Shown here one piece after another: positions 16,531 through 24,661 of a stretch of DNA of 34,091 nt; the first letter of the stretch is position 1, and every line of letters starts with the position of its first letter. The notes under the pieces are model-generated. The model saw nothing but the letters and a program-made list of their open reading frames with translations, had not been told where the DNA came from and ran no database searches. The position numbers and the translations under genes were made by a program. Source of the stretch: Thermodesulfovibrionales bacterium (lineage in GTDB: Bacteria > Nitrospirota > Thermodesulfovibrionia > Thermodesulfovibrionales > UBA9159); assembly GCA_035622735.1 (NCBI GenBank), contig DASPUT010000162.1, positions 1 through 34,091 on the forward strand, written 5' to 3'.

Positions 16531-17115
16531 ATGAAATACACCGGAATCAACCACTTGGCTATGGCGACGGGAGACATGGATAAGACAATCCGTTTCTGGA
16601 GGGACCTGCTCGGAATGAGATTGATCGTCGGGTTGGGAAAACCCGGGTACAGGCATTACTTTTTCGAAATATCGGAGAACGACCTCATAGCTTTCTTTGA
16701 GTGGCCGAAGGTTGAGCCTGTTCCTGAGAAAGAGCACGGCTATCCAGTAGCCGGACCCGTAGTCTTCGATCATGTCTCTTTCGGGCTCGAGACCGAAGAT
16801 GCGCTCTGGGAATTAAAAGACAGACTTGATGCCGCAGGGTTCTGGGTCTCCGAGATCATCGACCATGGATTCATTCACTCTCTCTACTCCTACGACCCCA
16901 ACGGAATCCCCATAGAATTCAGTCATCCTGCGGAGGGCGTCAATGTCCGTAATGACCCCACAATGGCCGATTCCGCCCCTTCACTGATAAGCAGGGAAGG
17001 ACCCGAGCCCCATCCCGAAGAATGGCCCAATGTGGAGCGGCCTACCCCCCGCAGCGAGGGGAAGACTTATCCCGGTGTCGGGAGCGAGCTGTTTCATGGG
17101 ATAGAGAAGACATAG
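16531..17115 (+). CDS. VOC-superfamily (glyoxalase/dioxygenase fold) protein
   Basis: A 194-aa protein. Residues about 1-128 form one vicinal-oxygen-chelate domain: the N-terminal GINHLAMATGDMDKTIRFWR, a central FDHVSFGLE and a terminal YDPNGIPIEFS. His9 (INHLA), His86 (DHVSF) and Glu126 (IEFS) are plausible metal ligands. The remaining 65 residues are Pro- and Glu-rich and look disordered. The reaction cannot be told from the fold; relatives include glyoxalases, fosfomycin-resistance enzymes and extradiol dioxygenases. Start ATG at 16531 with AAGGAGG seven bases upstream. Confidence 0.8.
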   Translation: MKYTGINHLAMATGDMDKTIRFWRDLLGMRLIVGLGKPGYRHYFFEISENDLIAFFEWPKVEPVPEKEHGYPVAGPVVFDHVSFGLETEDALWELKDRLDAAGFWVSEIIDHGFIHSLYSYDPNGIPIEFSHPAEGVNVRNDPTMADSAPSLISREGPEPHPEEWPNVERPTPRSEGKTYPGVGSELFHGIEKT

Positions 17116-17176
17116 CGGCACCGCACAAAAGAGAGTATCCTCTCTGTCAGGATAAGACGCTATTCTTCCGGTGCCG
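17116..17176. terminator. Nested hairpin between convergent genes
   Basis: CGGCACCG (17116-17123) pairs with CGGTGCCG (17169-17176) and encloses a smaller hairpin, GAGAG-TATC-CTCTC (17131-17144). The structure fills the space between the VOC gene and the leftward flavoprotein gene. No T tract is seen, so its role as a terminator is inferred from position. Confidence 0.4.
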
Positions 17177-17178
17177 GC

Positions 17179-17856
17179 TTAGCCGTACGGTCTACGGTCA
17201 AGTCTCGACCGGCATCCTTCTCTCTTTGCCTTACGTCTCCAACCCATATCTCCCATGAATGTATAGAGCCATCGGGGGATAAAAGGTCTTGCCATGAGGG
17301 CCGTTGCTGTTTCCGGCACTGATCTCCCTTCAATGATAGCGGCGGCTGAGAGATCGAGGGCCCTTCTCAGATGCCGAGCCCTACCCCCTGCCTTTTCGAG
17401 TGGCTGACCTCCGATCGCTTCGCCGCCTCCGAAGGCGAGACCTCCTGCCCAGGCAAAGCCGGTTTCTTTTGCGAAGCGTCTGGAGATTGCGAGGGCCGTT
17501 TCGCTCTGACGGGCCTCGGGAAACCCTGAATTCGCAATGGCAAGAAACTCCTGCCTCCTCACATCGGGTCGCCCCTTTCGATCTTCTGCGATAGCCTCGA
17601 GGGCCCTGATAACAGGAGTCGGAAGGCTGTCGATATAGAGCGGAAATGTAAGAACAATGATATCCGCGCCTTCTACTCCACGGAGTAATTTCTCCATGCC
17701 GTCCCGGGATGAGATGGATTGACTGATGAGAATCCTATCCGCCTCCATTCCCTTCTCTTTAACCTTCTCAAGCAGATAGGTGCCGATAGATTCTGATGTG
17801 CTTTTCCCCCTTTTCGGACTCCCGACGAGGAGCAGCATTTTTCTTGTTGTGCCCAT
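17179..17856 (-). CDS. Flavodoxin-fold NAD(P)H oxidoreductase
   Basis: A 225-aa flavodoxin-like protein. The FMN phosphate loop is LLVGSPKRGKSTSES near the N-terminus, and the second flavin loop is TFPLYIDSLPTPVIRAL (about residues 70-86). A third loop, NSGFPEARQSE, is followed by a Gly-rich segment, FGGGEAIGG. The C-terminal 60 residues are basic and aromatic. It probably reduces a quinone, nitro compound or metal using FMN; the substrate is unknown. It starts 6 bases after the stop of the next gene upstream, so it is the second gene of a two-gene unit under the TetR-like operator. Confidence 0.75.
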   Translation of the reverse strand: MGTTRKMLLLVGSPKRGKSTSESIGTYLLEKVKEKGMEADRILISQSISSRDGMEKLLRGVEGADIIVLTFPLYIDSLPTPVIRALEAIAEDRKGRPDVRRQEFLAIANSGFPEARQSETALAISRRFAKETGFAWAGGLAFGGGEAIGGQPLEKAGGRARHLRRALDLSAAAIIEGRSVPETATALMARPFIPRWLYTFMGDMGWRRKAKREGCRSRLDRRPYG

Positions 17857-17862
17857 GTTTTT

Positions 17863-18420
17863 TCACCTGCCTTCCGATAAAAGGGTATGTATCGTTTCCC
17901 TCATTTCCTGAGGTGTCTGGGTACCGTAAAGAAATCCTGCTGCGAAGGCAGGACTATGAAAATTGATGGCATTCTGCTTCACGAGGGTCCGGAATATCTG
18001 TTCGTTCTCCTCATCACGGTCCGGGAGACTCCCGATGGCGAGGAGGCTGGGGTACCTGCCATAACGCGGCTTATGGTGAATCTCCCCGGAAATTTTCTTA
18101 AAGAAGGGAGAGTTGAGCGGGATGAGTCTGTCGACCGCCTTCTTGAGTTCCGACGAGTATCCGCCGAAGGTCACCGGCGTCACAAGAAGGAGAAGGTCAC
18201 TCCGGATGACCAGTCGTGCGATGTCCCTTCCCGCATCGTTGATGACACAGATGCCGGGCGTCTTCACCCAGCACCCGAAACATCCCATACATCCCCCAAC
18301 TTTCGTGTTCCGGAGAACGAACGAATCAACCTGCCATGCCCTTTCCTTCATCTCTTCTTCAAGAAGCACTTTCATGGGAGCATTATCTGCCCCCCATCCG
18401 TCCAGAACTGTGACTCTCAT
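17863..18420 (-). CDS. Iron-sulfur flavoprotein-like NADPH-dependent FMN reductase
   Basis: A 185-aa flavodoxin-fold protein. A Cys cluster CMGCFGCWVKTPGIC (about residues 44-58) matches the compact motif that in archaeal and clostridial iron-sulfur flavoproteins binds a [4Fe-4S] cluster, or that in related proteins forms redox disulfides. The flavin loop is TPVTFGGYSSELKKAVDR. The N-terminal phosphate loop is unusual (DGWGADNAP). It would move electrons between a ferredoxin or NAD(P)H and an unknown acceptor. It is first in the operon with the flavoprotein downstream, and has AAGGAGG before the ATG. The promoter 75 bases upstream carries the putative TetR operator. Confidence 0.75.
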   Translation of the reverse strand: MRVTVLDGWGADNAPMKVLLEEEMKERAWQVDSFVLRNTKVGGCMGCFGCWVKTPGICVINDAGRDIARLVIRSDLLLLVTPVTFGGYSSELKKAVDRLIPLNSPFFKKISGEIHHKPRYGRYPSLLAIGSLPDRDEENEQIFRTLVKQNAINFHSPAFAAGFLYGTQTPQEMRETIHTLLSEGR

Positions 18421-18492
18421 TGCAACCTCCTTGTTTCAGCCGCGGTCTTCATCATAGGTTCTGTTTCCGACGGCAGCATTACCGATGTTCGT

Positions 18493-18521
18493 TAACTAAA
18501 CGTTGTTTACTCTGGTGCCAA
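18493..18521 (-). promoter_or_regulatory. Promoter and operator of the flavoprotein pair
   Basis: On the minus strand TTGGCA (18521-18516) and TAGTTA (18498-18493) are 17 bases apart. Between them lies the palindrome TAAACnnnGTTTA (18497-18509). The same 13-base palindrome sits at the tetR promoter, so the regulator at 18528-19145 probably blocks both. Confidence 0.6.
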
Positions 18522-18527
18522 AAAAAT

Positions 18528-19145
18528 TTATCGCTCTTCCTGCAACAGGGGTCCGAGGAAGAACGCAAGGGCTCCCTGAACGATCAACGGCATCTTCTCT
18601 TCGGGAAACATGGCACACCGCTCCCTGATAATCAGTGATGCGATTCCGTGCACATGGGACCATAAAGAGAATGTCGCCACATCGAGGTCCCCCCCGGGGA
18701 GCCTCCCCGCCTCCATACAGTCCTTCACATTTTCCCTCAGGAATTCATAAGAACGCCTTCCGATGTGCCATTCCTCTCTCTGCCGGATCTTCTTTGCAGG
18801 CCCTCTCATGATGAACATCAGGTCATAGTATTCGGGGTTCTCCAGGGCGAATTCGACATAGACCTGACCATGTCTTTTCAGACGGCGCAAGGGGTCCTTT
18901 ATCGAAAGGACAGTCTGCTGGCGTTTATAAAACTCTTCGAACCCCTTCTCATGGAGCGCATAGAGGATTTCATCCTTGTCTCTAAAATGGAGGTAGATGG
19001 TTGCAGGGCTGTATTCGATCTCCTCGGCGATCCTCCTGAGGGTAATCCGCTCATATCCCTCTTTGAGAAAGAGCTTCATCGCTGCCGTCAGGATGAGGTC
19101 CCGGAGCCTTTCCTTTTCCCGCTCTTTTCTGTCCGCAATTCCCAT
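18528..19145 (-). CDS. TetR/AcrR family transcriptional regulator
   Basis: A 205-aa repressor. Residues about 10-55 are the TetR DNA-binding domain, with the signature helix-turn-helix ITLRRIAEEIEYSPATIYLHF and the family KDEIL continuation. The C-terminal ligand domain resembles the group with a WHG-type segment (LWSHVHGIASL). The ligand is unknown. It lies upstream of the two flavoprotein genes on the same strand, 107 bases away. The same palindrome TAAACnnnGTTTA is found in its own promoter and theirs, so autoregulation and control of the flavoproteins are likely. Confidence 0.9.
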   Translation of the reverse strand: MGIADRKEREKERLRDLILTAAMKLFLKEGYERITLRRIAEEIEYSPATIYLHFRDKDEILYALHEKGFEEFYKRQQTVLSIKDPLRRLKRHGQVYVEFALENPEYYDLMFIMRGPAKKIRQREEWHIGRRSYEFLRENVKDCMEAGRLPGGDLDVATFSLWSHVHGIASLIIRERCAMFPEEKMPLIVQGALAFFLGPLLQEER

Positions 19146-19162
19146 GGCTTACTAAAAAACAC

Positions 19163-19191
19163 AGTTTACTTTCTAAACGTAGTTTATCAAA
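19163..19191 (-). promoter_or_regulatory. tetR promoter with operator palindrome
   Basis: On the minus strand TTTGAT (19191-19186) and TAAACT (19168-19163) are 17 bases apart, with TAAACGTAGTTTA (19174-19186) inside the spacer. An extra half-site, GTTTA (19164-19168), overlaps the -10. Confidence 0.6.
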
Positions 19192-19302
19192 TTAGGGATA
19201 GGCCGTCAAGGGGTTTTTTATGATGAGGAACGTCACCGCGCGTCTTACTGGCGTAGAGATCATGAAGCGCGGGGGATACGAGTGCGACTTTTTTCGATCC
19301 TC

Positions 19303-19926
19303 TCAATCTAAATATCGGATCTTCATGTCTAGCGGCTGTTTTTGTGGTCCCGCGCCGGGCTTCGCGGCATAACCGACAGGAACCACGGCCATGAATTCTC
19401 CGTCTGGCTCTCCGAGGAATCGGAGGAGGTCATCCTTGATAAGGTAGAGAATTCCGAGCCATACCGTCGAGAGCCCGATCGATGTTGCCGCCAGCAGCAG
19501 GTTCTCGACGGCAGCCGCGGAACTCTGGATTTCCATGGTGCGGAAAAAATCCTGAGCCAGATCCTTTTCAACTCTAAAGAGCTCTGTGCCGTGCCTAATG
19601 AGATCGCCGGTATTGGCGATGGCGATGACAACGGGCGCTCCCGCGACCGACCTCGCGGCCATGCGGAGAAGGGCCGATGCCGGGCGCGGAAATCCCTCCG
19701 ATCTGGATGAGACGAGATTAGCCAGTTCCTGCTTCTTCCTGTGTCGCAAGACGACAAACCGCCAGGATTGCTGGTTGTGAGCGGAAGGCGCCTCATTCGC
19801 AGCCTTAAGCAAGACTTGTATCTGGTCGTCAGATACTTCTTGTTTCGTAAAAGACCTGCTGCTGTGCCGGCGTCTGATGGTTTGCAACGTATCGTTCGGC
19901 AAAAAGACAGAATCTATGGGTGTCAC
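19303..19926 (-). CDS. Nitroreductase-family FMN enzyme
   Basis: A 207-aa nitroreductase-fold protein. The FMN phosphate motif is RRRHSSRSF (about residues 18-26), followed by APSAHNQQSWRFVVL, then AVENLLLAATSIGLSTVWLG and a C-terminal VPVGYAAKPG. Such enzymes use NAD(P)H to reduce nitroaromatics, quinones or unsaturated substrates, and some act in cofactor metabolism; the substrate here is unknown. It is a single gene, divergent from the MFS transporter. It follows the same redox-detoxification theme as the neighbouring flavoproteins but does not carry the TetR palindrome upstream. Confidence 0.87.
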   Translation of the reverse strand: MTPIDSVFLPNDTLQTIRRRHSSRSFTKQEVSDDQIQVLLKAANEAPSAHNQQSWRFVVLRHRKKQELANLVSSRSEGFPRPASALLRMAARSVAGAPVVIAIANTGDLIRHGTELFRVEKDLAQDFFRTMEIQSSAAAVENLLLAATSIGLSTVWLGILYLIKDDLLRFLGEPDGEFMAVVPVGYAAKPGAGPQKQPLDMKIRYLD

Positions 19927-20100
19927 GCGTCACCTCCGTACCAGAGACAGAGTTGCAGAGAATATTGCCTGTAATGTATCACAGAAAAGAAGATGAGGCA
20001 ATGCCTTCCCGCGGGAGAACGCCGCAGCCCATCGATTTTCTATCCCGGAAGGGTTTTATCCAAGTTTTCCTGAAACGAATCGCACCGGGGTGGATGTTTT

Positions 20101-20109
20101 TGCTATAAT
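20101..20109 (+). promoter_or_regulatory. Extended -10 promoter of the MFS transporter
   Basis: TGCTATAAT (20101-20109) is a near-perfect extended -10 element, about 49 bases before the transporter ATG. No good -35 is present, which extended -10 promoters do not need. Confidence 0.45.
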
Positions 20110-20157
20110 AGCGCCCGGAAAGAATCTAACTTTCAGGAATGAGGAGAGGAGCGCATA

Positions 20158-21438
20158 ATGGGTAAGAAAGGATGGGTGGTGGTTTTCGGCGGCATGGGCC
20201 TCAATCTGGCGCTCGGGATTTTATACGCCTGGAGTATCTTCGGTAAACAGCTTACCGAGGCGGTGGACAAGGGGGGATTCGGCTGGTCGAAAACAGAGGC
20301 GACTATTCCCTACACGGTGGCGATAGCCTGCTTCGCAGCCATGATGGTGCCTGCCGGACGTCTTCAAGATAGGTTCGGACCGCGCATCGTTGCGACCTGC
20401 GGAGCGATCCTGACCGGGATAGGGCTTATCATCGCAAGTTTCGGAAACCCCGGAACCATTGTGCCTGCCCTGATCGGGTTCGGCCTTTTCGCGGGGACAG
20501 GCATCGGACTCGGGTATGCCTCGGCGACGCCGGCGGCGGTCAAATGGTTTCCGCCCGAGAAGAAAGGGCTCGTTACCGGACTCGTGGTGGCCGGGTTCGG
20601 CCTCGCGCCCGTATATATCGCCCCTCTTTCGAAGCATCTTCTCACTGCGTACGGAATCAGCAATTCCTTCCGGATTCTCGGGATCGCATTCGTGATCGCG
20701 ACGACGATCTTCGCACAGTTCATCAAAAATCCGCCCGCGCCCATACAACCTCAAAGGAACGCCGGACCGGGGACCATCATAAAATCTTCTCACAAGGACT
20801 ATTCGTGGCGGGAGATGGTGAGGTCCCCCCAATTCTATCTGCTCTACATTCAGTATGCCTGCGCGGCTACCGCCGGGCTCATGATCATCGGGCATCTTGC
20901 AAAGATTGTCGCCCTCCAGTCGGGAAATACCATTAAGATCGGCTTTCTCTTTGTCGCGCTTCTCGCGGTCTTTAACGCCTGCGGGCGGGTTGTTGCCGGT
21001 ATCGTGTCCGATTATATCGGAAGGATTGTCACCTTGGCCTTTGTCTGCATCCTGCAGGCCCTTATTATGTTCTTCTTTCCCCAGTTCGGTACTATTACCG
21101 CCTTCATTCTCGGATCGGCAATGGTCGGTTTTAATTACGGTGCCTGTCTTTCGCTTTTTCCTGCCTCGACAGCAGACTATTGGGGCATGAAGAATCTCGG
21201 GTTGAATTACGGGATTCTCTTTACGGCATGGGGTCTGGGAGGAGTCTTCGGCCCTCTCCTAGCCGGGAAGATCGCCGATGCGACCGGCTCTTACACGACG
21301 GCATACTATATCGCGGCTACGTTTTTGCTACTCGCTGCCTTTCTCGCGATGTTCAGCTACATCGGCATTTCCGTGAATGTTCCCGAAAAGGAGATCACGA
21401 TTAGAATCGGAAAGAAAAGGGCGACTGAGACCGTTTAG
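20158..21438 (+). CDS. MFS transporter, oxalate/formate antiporter (OFA) family
   Basis: A 426-aa inner-membrane protein with 12 predicted helices. The N-terminus (VVVFGGMGLNLALGILYAWSIF) and the loop PAGRLQDRFGPR after helix 2 are typical of the OFA family, as are FGLFAGTGIGLGYASATPAAVKWFP and the C-terminal half with GRVVAGIVSDYIGR. OFA members exchange small carboxylates such as oxalate/formate or pyruvate, so the substrate is not certain. The formate dehydrogenase at the window edge makes a formate link tempting but unproven. It has GAGGAGAGGAG before the ATG and no partner gene in its unit. Confidence 0.88.
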   Translation: MGKKGWVVVFGGMGLNLALGILYAWSIFGKQLTEAVDKGGFGWSKTEATIPYTVAIACFAAMMVPAGRLQDRFGPRIVATCGAILTGIGLIIASFGNPGTIVPALIGFGLFAGTGIGLGYASATPAAVKWFPPEKKGLVTGLVVAGFGLAPVYIAPLSKHLLTAYGISNSFRILGIAFVIATTIFAQFIKNPPAPIQPQRNAGPGTIIKSSHKDYSWREMVRSPQFYLLYIQYACAATAGLMIIGHLAKIVALQSGNTIKIGFLFVALLAVFNACGRVVAGIVSDYIGRIVTLAFVCILQALIMFFFPQFGTITAFILGSAMVGFNYGACLSLFPASTADYWGMKNLGLNYGILFTAWGLGGVFGPLLAGKIADATGSYTTAYYIAATFLLLAAFLAMFSYIGISVNVPEKEITIRIGKKRATETV

Positions 21439-21453
21439 CGGTCAACCCGATGT

Positions 21454-21927
21454 TCACTCACAGGCGAAAAAGGTGACGTAAGCCCCCACCTTTGAAACGC
21501 CTGCGACTCGTATCTTTTTGTCCAACATGTTCTCGTTGTGCCCCTTTGACTCTTTCCATCCTTCGAATTGGGCCGCAGCCGTCGAATAATTCCATCCGAC
21601 ATTTTCGACACAGCACATGCGACCCGAGCGACGAAACCTCTCGCCAAAATTATCGTGAGTCAGTCTTTCAGTCTCGCACATGTACTGACTATGGCTTTTT
21701 GCCAGCGTACGGGAAGCTGCATGAAGCGATAGAGGCTTCAGACCGTTCTTCTGGCGATACCGGTTGATTTGATTCAAGAGCTCCTCTTCAAAGGCTGGAG
21801 GAGGCTCCCCGCAGATCTCATGATGCGCTGCGAACAGAGGATGGAGTAACGGGAAAAGGACGACAAGGAACGTCAGGACAGCGATGAAGGACCGCAACGT
21901 TGTTTCTTTCTCCGTTTCACCGGTCAT
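21454..21927 (-). CDS. Secreted CAP-domain (SCP/PR-1-like) protein
   Basis: A 157-aa protein with an N-terminal signal peptide (hydrophobic segment about residues 12-33, ending ...LFAAHH). A compact CAP domain follows: LLNQINRYRQKNGLKPLSLH, then LAKSHSQYMCETERLTHDNFGERF, CVENVGWNYSTA and GHNENMLDKKIRVAGVSKV. His in LTHDN and His in GHNENM are the usual cavity residues. There are five Cys in the mature part, some of which may pair in the periplasm. CAP proteins bind lipids or act on envelopes, but the bacterial ones are poorly understood. It is convergent with the MFS transporter, with 15 bases between the stops. Confidence 0.85.
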   Translation of the reverse strand: MTGETEKETTLRSFIAVLTFLVVLFPLLHPLFAAHHEICGEPPPAFEEELLNQINRYRQKNGLKPLSLHAASRTLAKSHSQYMCETERLTHDNFGERFRRSGRMCCVENVGWNYSTAAAQFEGWKESKGHNENMLDKKIRVAGVSKVGAYVTFFACE

Positions 21928-22078
21928 CTGGTATCAATAGTAACGAAAAGATTGCGGAAGAGCAATAAAAAAAGAACGGATGTTTCGAGGGGCAAGGATT
22001 CTTTTTTTGAGCGGGTTTTAGCGAAGATTTAGCGTGAAATTTGAAAGGGGAAAATTCTGTCGAGTATCCTGAAGGCCT

Positions 22079-22120
22079 CCAGCAGTTCCCGATCAGTCAG
22101 GAAGTCTCGGGAACCGCTGG
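22079..22120. repeat. Long imperfect hairpin downstream of the small membrane-protein genes
   Basis: CCAGCAGTTCCCGA (22079-22092) faces TCGGGAACCGCTGG (22107-22120): 14-base arms with one mismatch around a 14-base loop. It lies in the 225-base gap after the 22153-22551 gene and could be a terminator or an RNA-stability element. No T tract follows. Confidence 0.5.
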
Positions 22121-22152
22121 ACATCTTCATGCGCTGCGCGATCCATCTGCCG

Positions 22153-22551
22153 CTATTTCTCTCCTTCCGCTTTCTTCGGCGCTTTCTTCCGTTTCTTACC
22201 GCCGAGATAGGCCTCAGTCGGTCTCCATCCGAAGGCAGCGCCCCTTCCCGCAACATTCATCAGCCCGCCAACCGCTGCAGAACCGATCGCCGCAAAAAAG
22301 GCAAAGGGAAGGGCAACAACATAAGCGATGCCGATGAATGGGGCTGCGACTATCTTTCCGATGGTCCTTGCCGTTTCCCTGTAGCCGGTCTTCCTGATAT
22401 AGTCCTTGTCTTCCCTGGCCGCATTCGCCAGTGCCGCAAACGGTTTCGGTTTTAGCGCCTCTGCAAAGAGGATATACCCGGCGATGAACATGATCGAAAG
22501 AATGTACTCTACCCCCTTGACGTGTGTCACAAAATCATAGAGCGTATTCAT
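22153..22551 (-). CDS. Small membrane protein with C-terminal GWRP motif (paralogue A)
   Basis: I do not recognise this family. The protein is 132 aa. It has a first membrane helix (about residues 15-33), a charged linker with RKTGYRETA, a hydrophobic hairpin (about 68-98) and a basic tail. Its second half is clearly related to the neighbouring 22618-22860 gene: APFIGIAYVVALPFAFFAAI against GPFLGLLYAIALPFIGIATI, and FGWRPTEAYLGGKKRKK against FGWRPLESHLGGKKRRK. It differs in carrying the extra N-terminal helix. The two genes are in tandem with about 66 bases between them, implying duplication. The basic tail should face the cytoplasm. Confidence 0.7.
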   Translation of the reverse strand: MNTLYDFVTHVKGVEYILSIMFIAGYILFAEALKPKPFAALANAAREDKDYIRKTGYRETARTIGKIVAAPFIGIAYVVALPFAFFAAIGSAAVGGLMNVAGRGAAFGWRPTEAYLGGKKRKKAPKKAEGEK

Positions 22552-22617
22552 GGTTTCCTCCTTTTCCTTCGCGTCTTCTTACCAAAGGGCTAATGCGTTT
22601 ATATTTTGCCCCGACAG

Positions 22618-22860
22618 TCACTTCGGGGTCTCTTTCCTTCTCTTCTTTCCTCCGAGATGGGATTCTAACGGTCTCCATCCAAAGGTCGCGAGATTTCCGA
22701 CGAGGGAAAAGACACCCCCCAAAACCTTCCTCCCTATCAGGGCCGCTATTGTTGCGATGCCGATGAAAGGCAGCGCTATGGCATACAGAAGCCCGAGAAA
22801 CGGTCCCACTGCCAAACTCGAGATGGTTCCTCTTACCCTATGTCCTTCTTCTGCCGTCAT
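22618..22860 (-). CDS. Small membrane protein with C-terminal GWRP motif (paralogue B)
   Basis: Unrecognised family. The protein is 80 aa from the ATG at 22860, which has AGGGGTG seven bases upstream; an ATG at 22902 would add 14 residues but has no Shine-Dalgarno. It has a hydrophobic hairpin (about residues 15-47), then LATFGWRPLESHLGGKKRRKE at the C-terminus. It is the shorter paralogue of the 22153-22551 product and precedes it on the same strand. No enzyme motif, Cys pair or heme motif is present, so a structural or accessory membrane role is more likely than catalysis. Confidence 0.65.
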   Translation of the reverse strand: MTAEEGHRVRGTISSLAVGPFLGLLYAIALPFIGIATIAALIGRKVLGGVFSLVGNLATFGWRPLESHLGGKKRRKETPK

Positions 22861-23047
22861 GACATTCACCCCTTTCTCTCTTATTTTGTCCTCTTGATCC
22901 ATTTATATCAGACTGCAGGGGGGAATGTAATTGGAACAAATTCCTATTTTTAGGGGGAAATTGTCTTAGGAAGCCTTCAGAAAGAGTAGGGCGTGTTGCA
23001 AACCGATCTGAGGCCTTTACTGCTGCCGCCGGGGCATTGAAAAAGCA

Positions 23048-23740
23048 TCAGTCTCCGGTGGGAGATATCTGGAATTCTATGATGGAGTCGAGTCCCAATA
23101 AAGTCTGGGAAAGACGCTGTATGTTTTCTTCCCGCTGCGTGCGGATCGTCATCTCGTATTCGAAAAATCTTCCTCCCTCCAGAAGACGATGGCTTAAGTT
23201 TGCGATGCTGAACCCGTGATCACTGATGAGAGTCTTCAAGTCCCTTTCGGGCATTACCTTGTCCCGATGAAAGCGGAGTGAGTGATGCGCATAGATAAGT
23301 GTCGGCATTCTTGATTCGATCCAGCGAAAGACGGAGAGCGTACCGAGGGTGAGTATCGTCACGATGAAGACGGCGTCGTAAAAACCGACGCCTGCAAGTA
23401 TCCCGATAGCCGCAGTTATCCATATTGACGCGGCGGTGGTCAGCCCCCGTACGGAGAGTCCCTCCTTCATGATGACCCCCGCGCCCAGGAACCCGATGCC
23501 GGTCATGATTCCCTGAGCCATGCGCGTCGGATCGACCTTCACGGTTTCGAACATAGCGCTGGTGAACCATTTCTCCTGATAGATTGTGACCAGCATGAGG
23601 AGGCTTGAAGCGAGGCATACGAGGGTGTGCGTGCGAAACCCGGCGGGGCGACCGTGGTACGTCCTTTCGAACCCGACCATCCCGCCAGCTGCCATTGCTG
23701 CCAAGAGCCGCGTAACGATGTTTACTGTCTCACTGCTCAT
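23048..23740 (-). CDS. MgtC/SapB family membrane protein with C-terminal ACT-like domain
   Basis: A 230-aa protein. Residues 1-145 are the MgtC-type membrane domain with the signature motifs GGMVGFERTYHGRPAGFRTHTLVCL and GIMTGIGFLGAGVIMKEG, then GLTTAASIWITAAIGILAG. Four to five helices are expected. The remaining 80 residues form a soluble domain resembling the ACT-like tail of MgtC. In enteric bacteria MgtC inhibits the ATP synthase and affects Mg2+ and phosphate physiology; most environmental members are uncharacterised. It stands alone, with 145 bases to the next gene on one side and 296 on the other, where I see no gene. Confidence 0.9.
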   Translation of the reverse strand: MSSETVNIVTRLLAAMAAGGMVGFERTYHGRPAGFRTHTLVCLASSLLMLVTIYQEKWFTSAMFETVKVDPTRMAQGIMTGIGFLGAGVIMKEGLSVRGLTTAASIWITAAIGILAGVGFYDAVFIVTILTLGTLSVFRWIESRMPTLIYAHHSLRFHRDKVMPERDLKTLISDHGFSIANLSHRLLEGGRFFEYEMTIRTQREENIQRLSQTLLGLDSIIEFQISPTGD

Positions 23741-24036
23741 CGTCGGGATCCTGAAGAAGAGAATTTTGGATCGTCATTGAGTTTTCTGTATCCAGATCGC
23801 CAATGATAATCTTCATATTTCGTTAGTATATCACAGGCGCGACTTTCAGCTCTAAAGGCAAAAGGAGAAATAGTGTGACTCACTTTCTCGGCAGTGAAGA
23901 CGACGAAGGGTGCCTCGATTCCAGTCGTCACACGGAATGATTACTTCTTGATTTCATTCAATTCCTTGGCGAAAATAAAGAATGAAACCAGGAGACTCGG
24001 TGTGAGGTTAGTAAAATACAACCAAGGAGGAGACGA

Positions 24037-24360
24037 ATGGGATTGGAGTCCAATAGACAGGACCCTGTTGCAACAGATGGGGACAAGTATTCGGTTGTTC
24101 TGGAAAACGAACGCGTTAGGGTGCTCAGGTACCATGACAGGCCTGGAGACAGAACTTTACAACACGCTCACCCTGATTACGTCTTGTACGCAGAGTCTTC
24201 TTTCAAGCGCCGATTGATATTTCCTGATGGTAGTAAGCATGAGGTCGACGTCAAAGCGGGGAGTATCGTTTGGATGAAAGGGCATATCCACATAGGCGAA
24301 AACATAGGAGATACGAATACTGACGTAATATTTGGCGAACTGAAGGAAAATAGAACTTAA
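24037..24360 (+). CDS. Small single-domain cupin protein
   Basis: A 107-aa protein that is one cupin beta-barrel. Motif 1 is reduced: PGDRTLQHAHPDYVLY gives two His (about residues 43 and 45) but lacks the usual Glu, which is replaced around Tyr/Leu. Motif 2 is DVKAGSIVWMKGHIHIGENIG with a His near 88-90. It may bind a metal, but catalysis is doubtful. The start follows AAGGAGGAG. It is convergent with the octaheme cytochrome gene across a 301-base gap, and there is no operon partner. Confidence 0.72.
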   Translation: MGLESNRQDPVATDGDKYSVVLENERVRVLRYHDRPGDRTLQHAHPDYVLYAESSFKRRLIFPDGSKHEVDVKAGSIVWMKGHIHIGENIGDTNTDVIFGELKENRT

Positions 24361-24661
24361 GACATTACGGAAAAGAATCCAAAATAATTATATTGAAACG
24401 ATCGAAGGCGTCCAGCCGACCTGCCGCGCCCATCATTTCAGGGATGCCTCTCACCCGGATCACAGTCAATGGATTCGACAGACGCGCAGAGAAGAGGCTT
24501 TGATCCGTCAACGGGCCTTCTGCGACTGACAAATCGGGGCTTTTTGTTGTCTACGCGCCGGACGGGAGATCTCTCGCATCAAAGGCAGCAGTCATTCCCT
24601 GTTAGTGTCGCTCATCCAAGAATTCAAGCTCTCCCATGGTGCCGTCAAATGCGGAGCACGT
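24361..24661. other. Gene-free gap between the cupin and the octaheme cytochrome
   Basis: 301 bases between two convergent genes. Open frames here are short and have no recognisable domain or Shine-Dalgarno. I see no clear terminator hairpin, tRNA or repeat. It may hold decayed coding sequence, but I found no detectable relative. Confidence 0.5.

Noticed and set aside
22029-22256. A 75-codon minus-strand frame after the GWRP gene
   Set aside because: It overlaps the 3' end of the better supported gene and a strong hairpin; its composition is basic and low in complexity.
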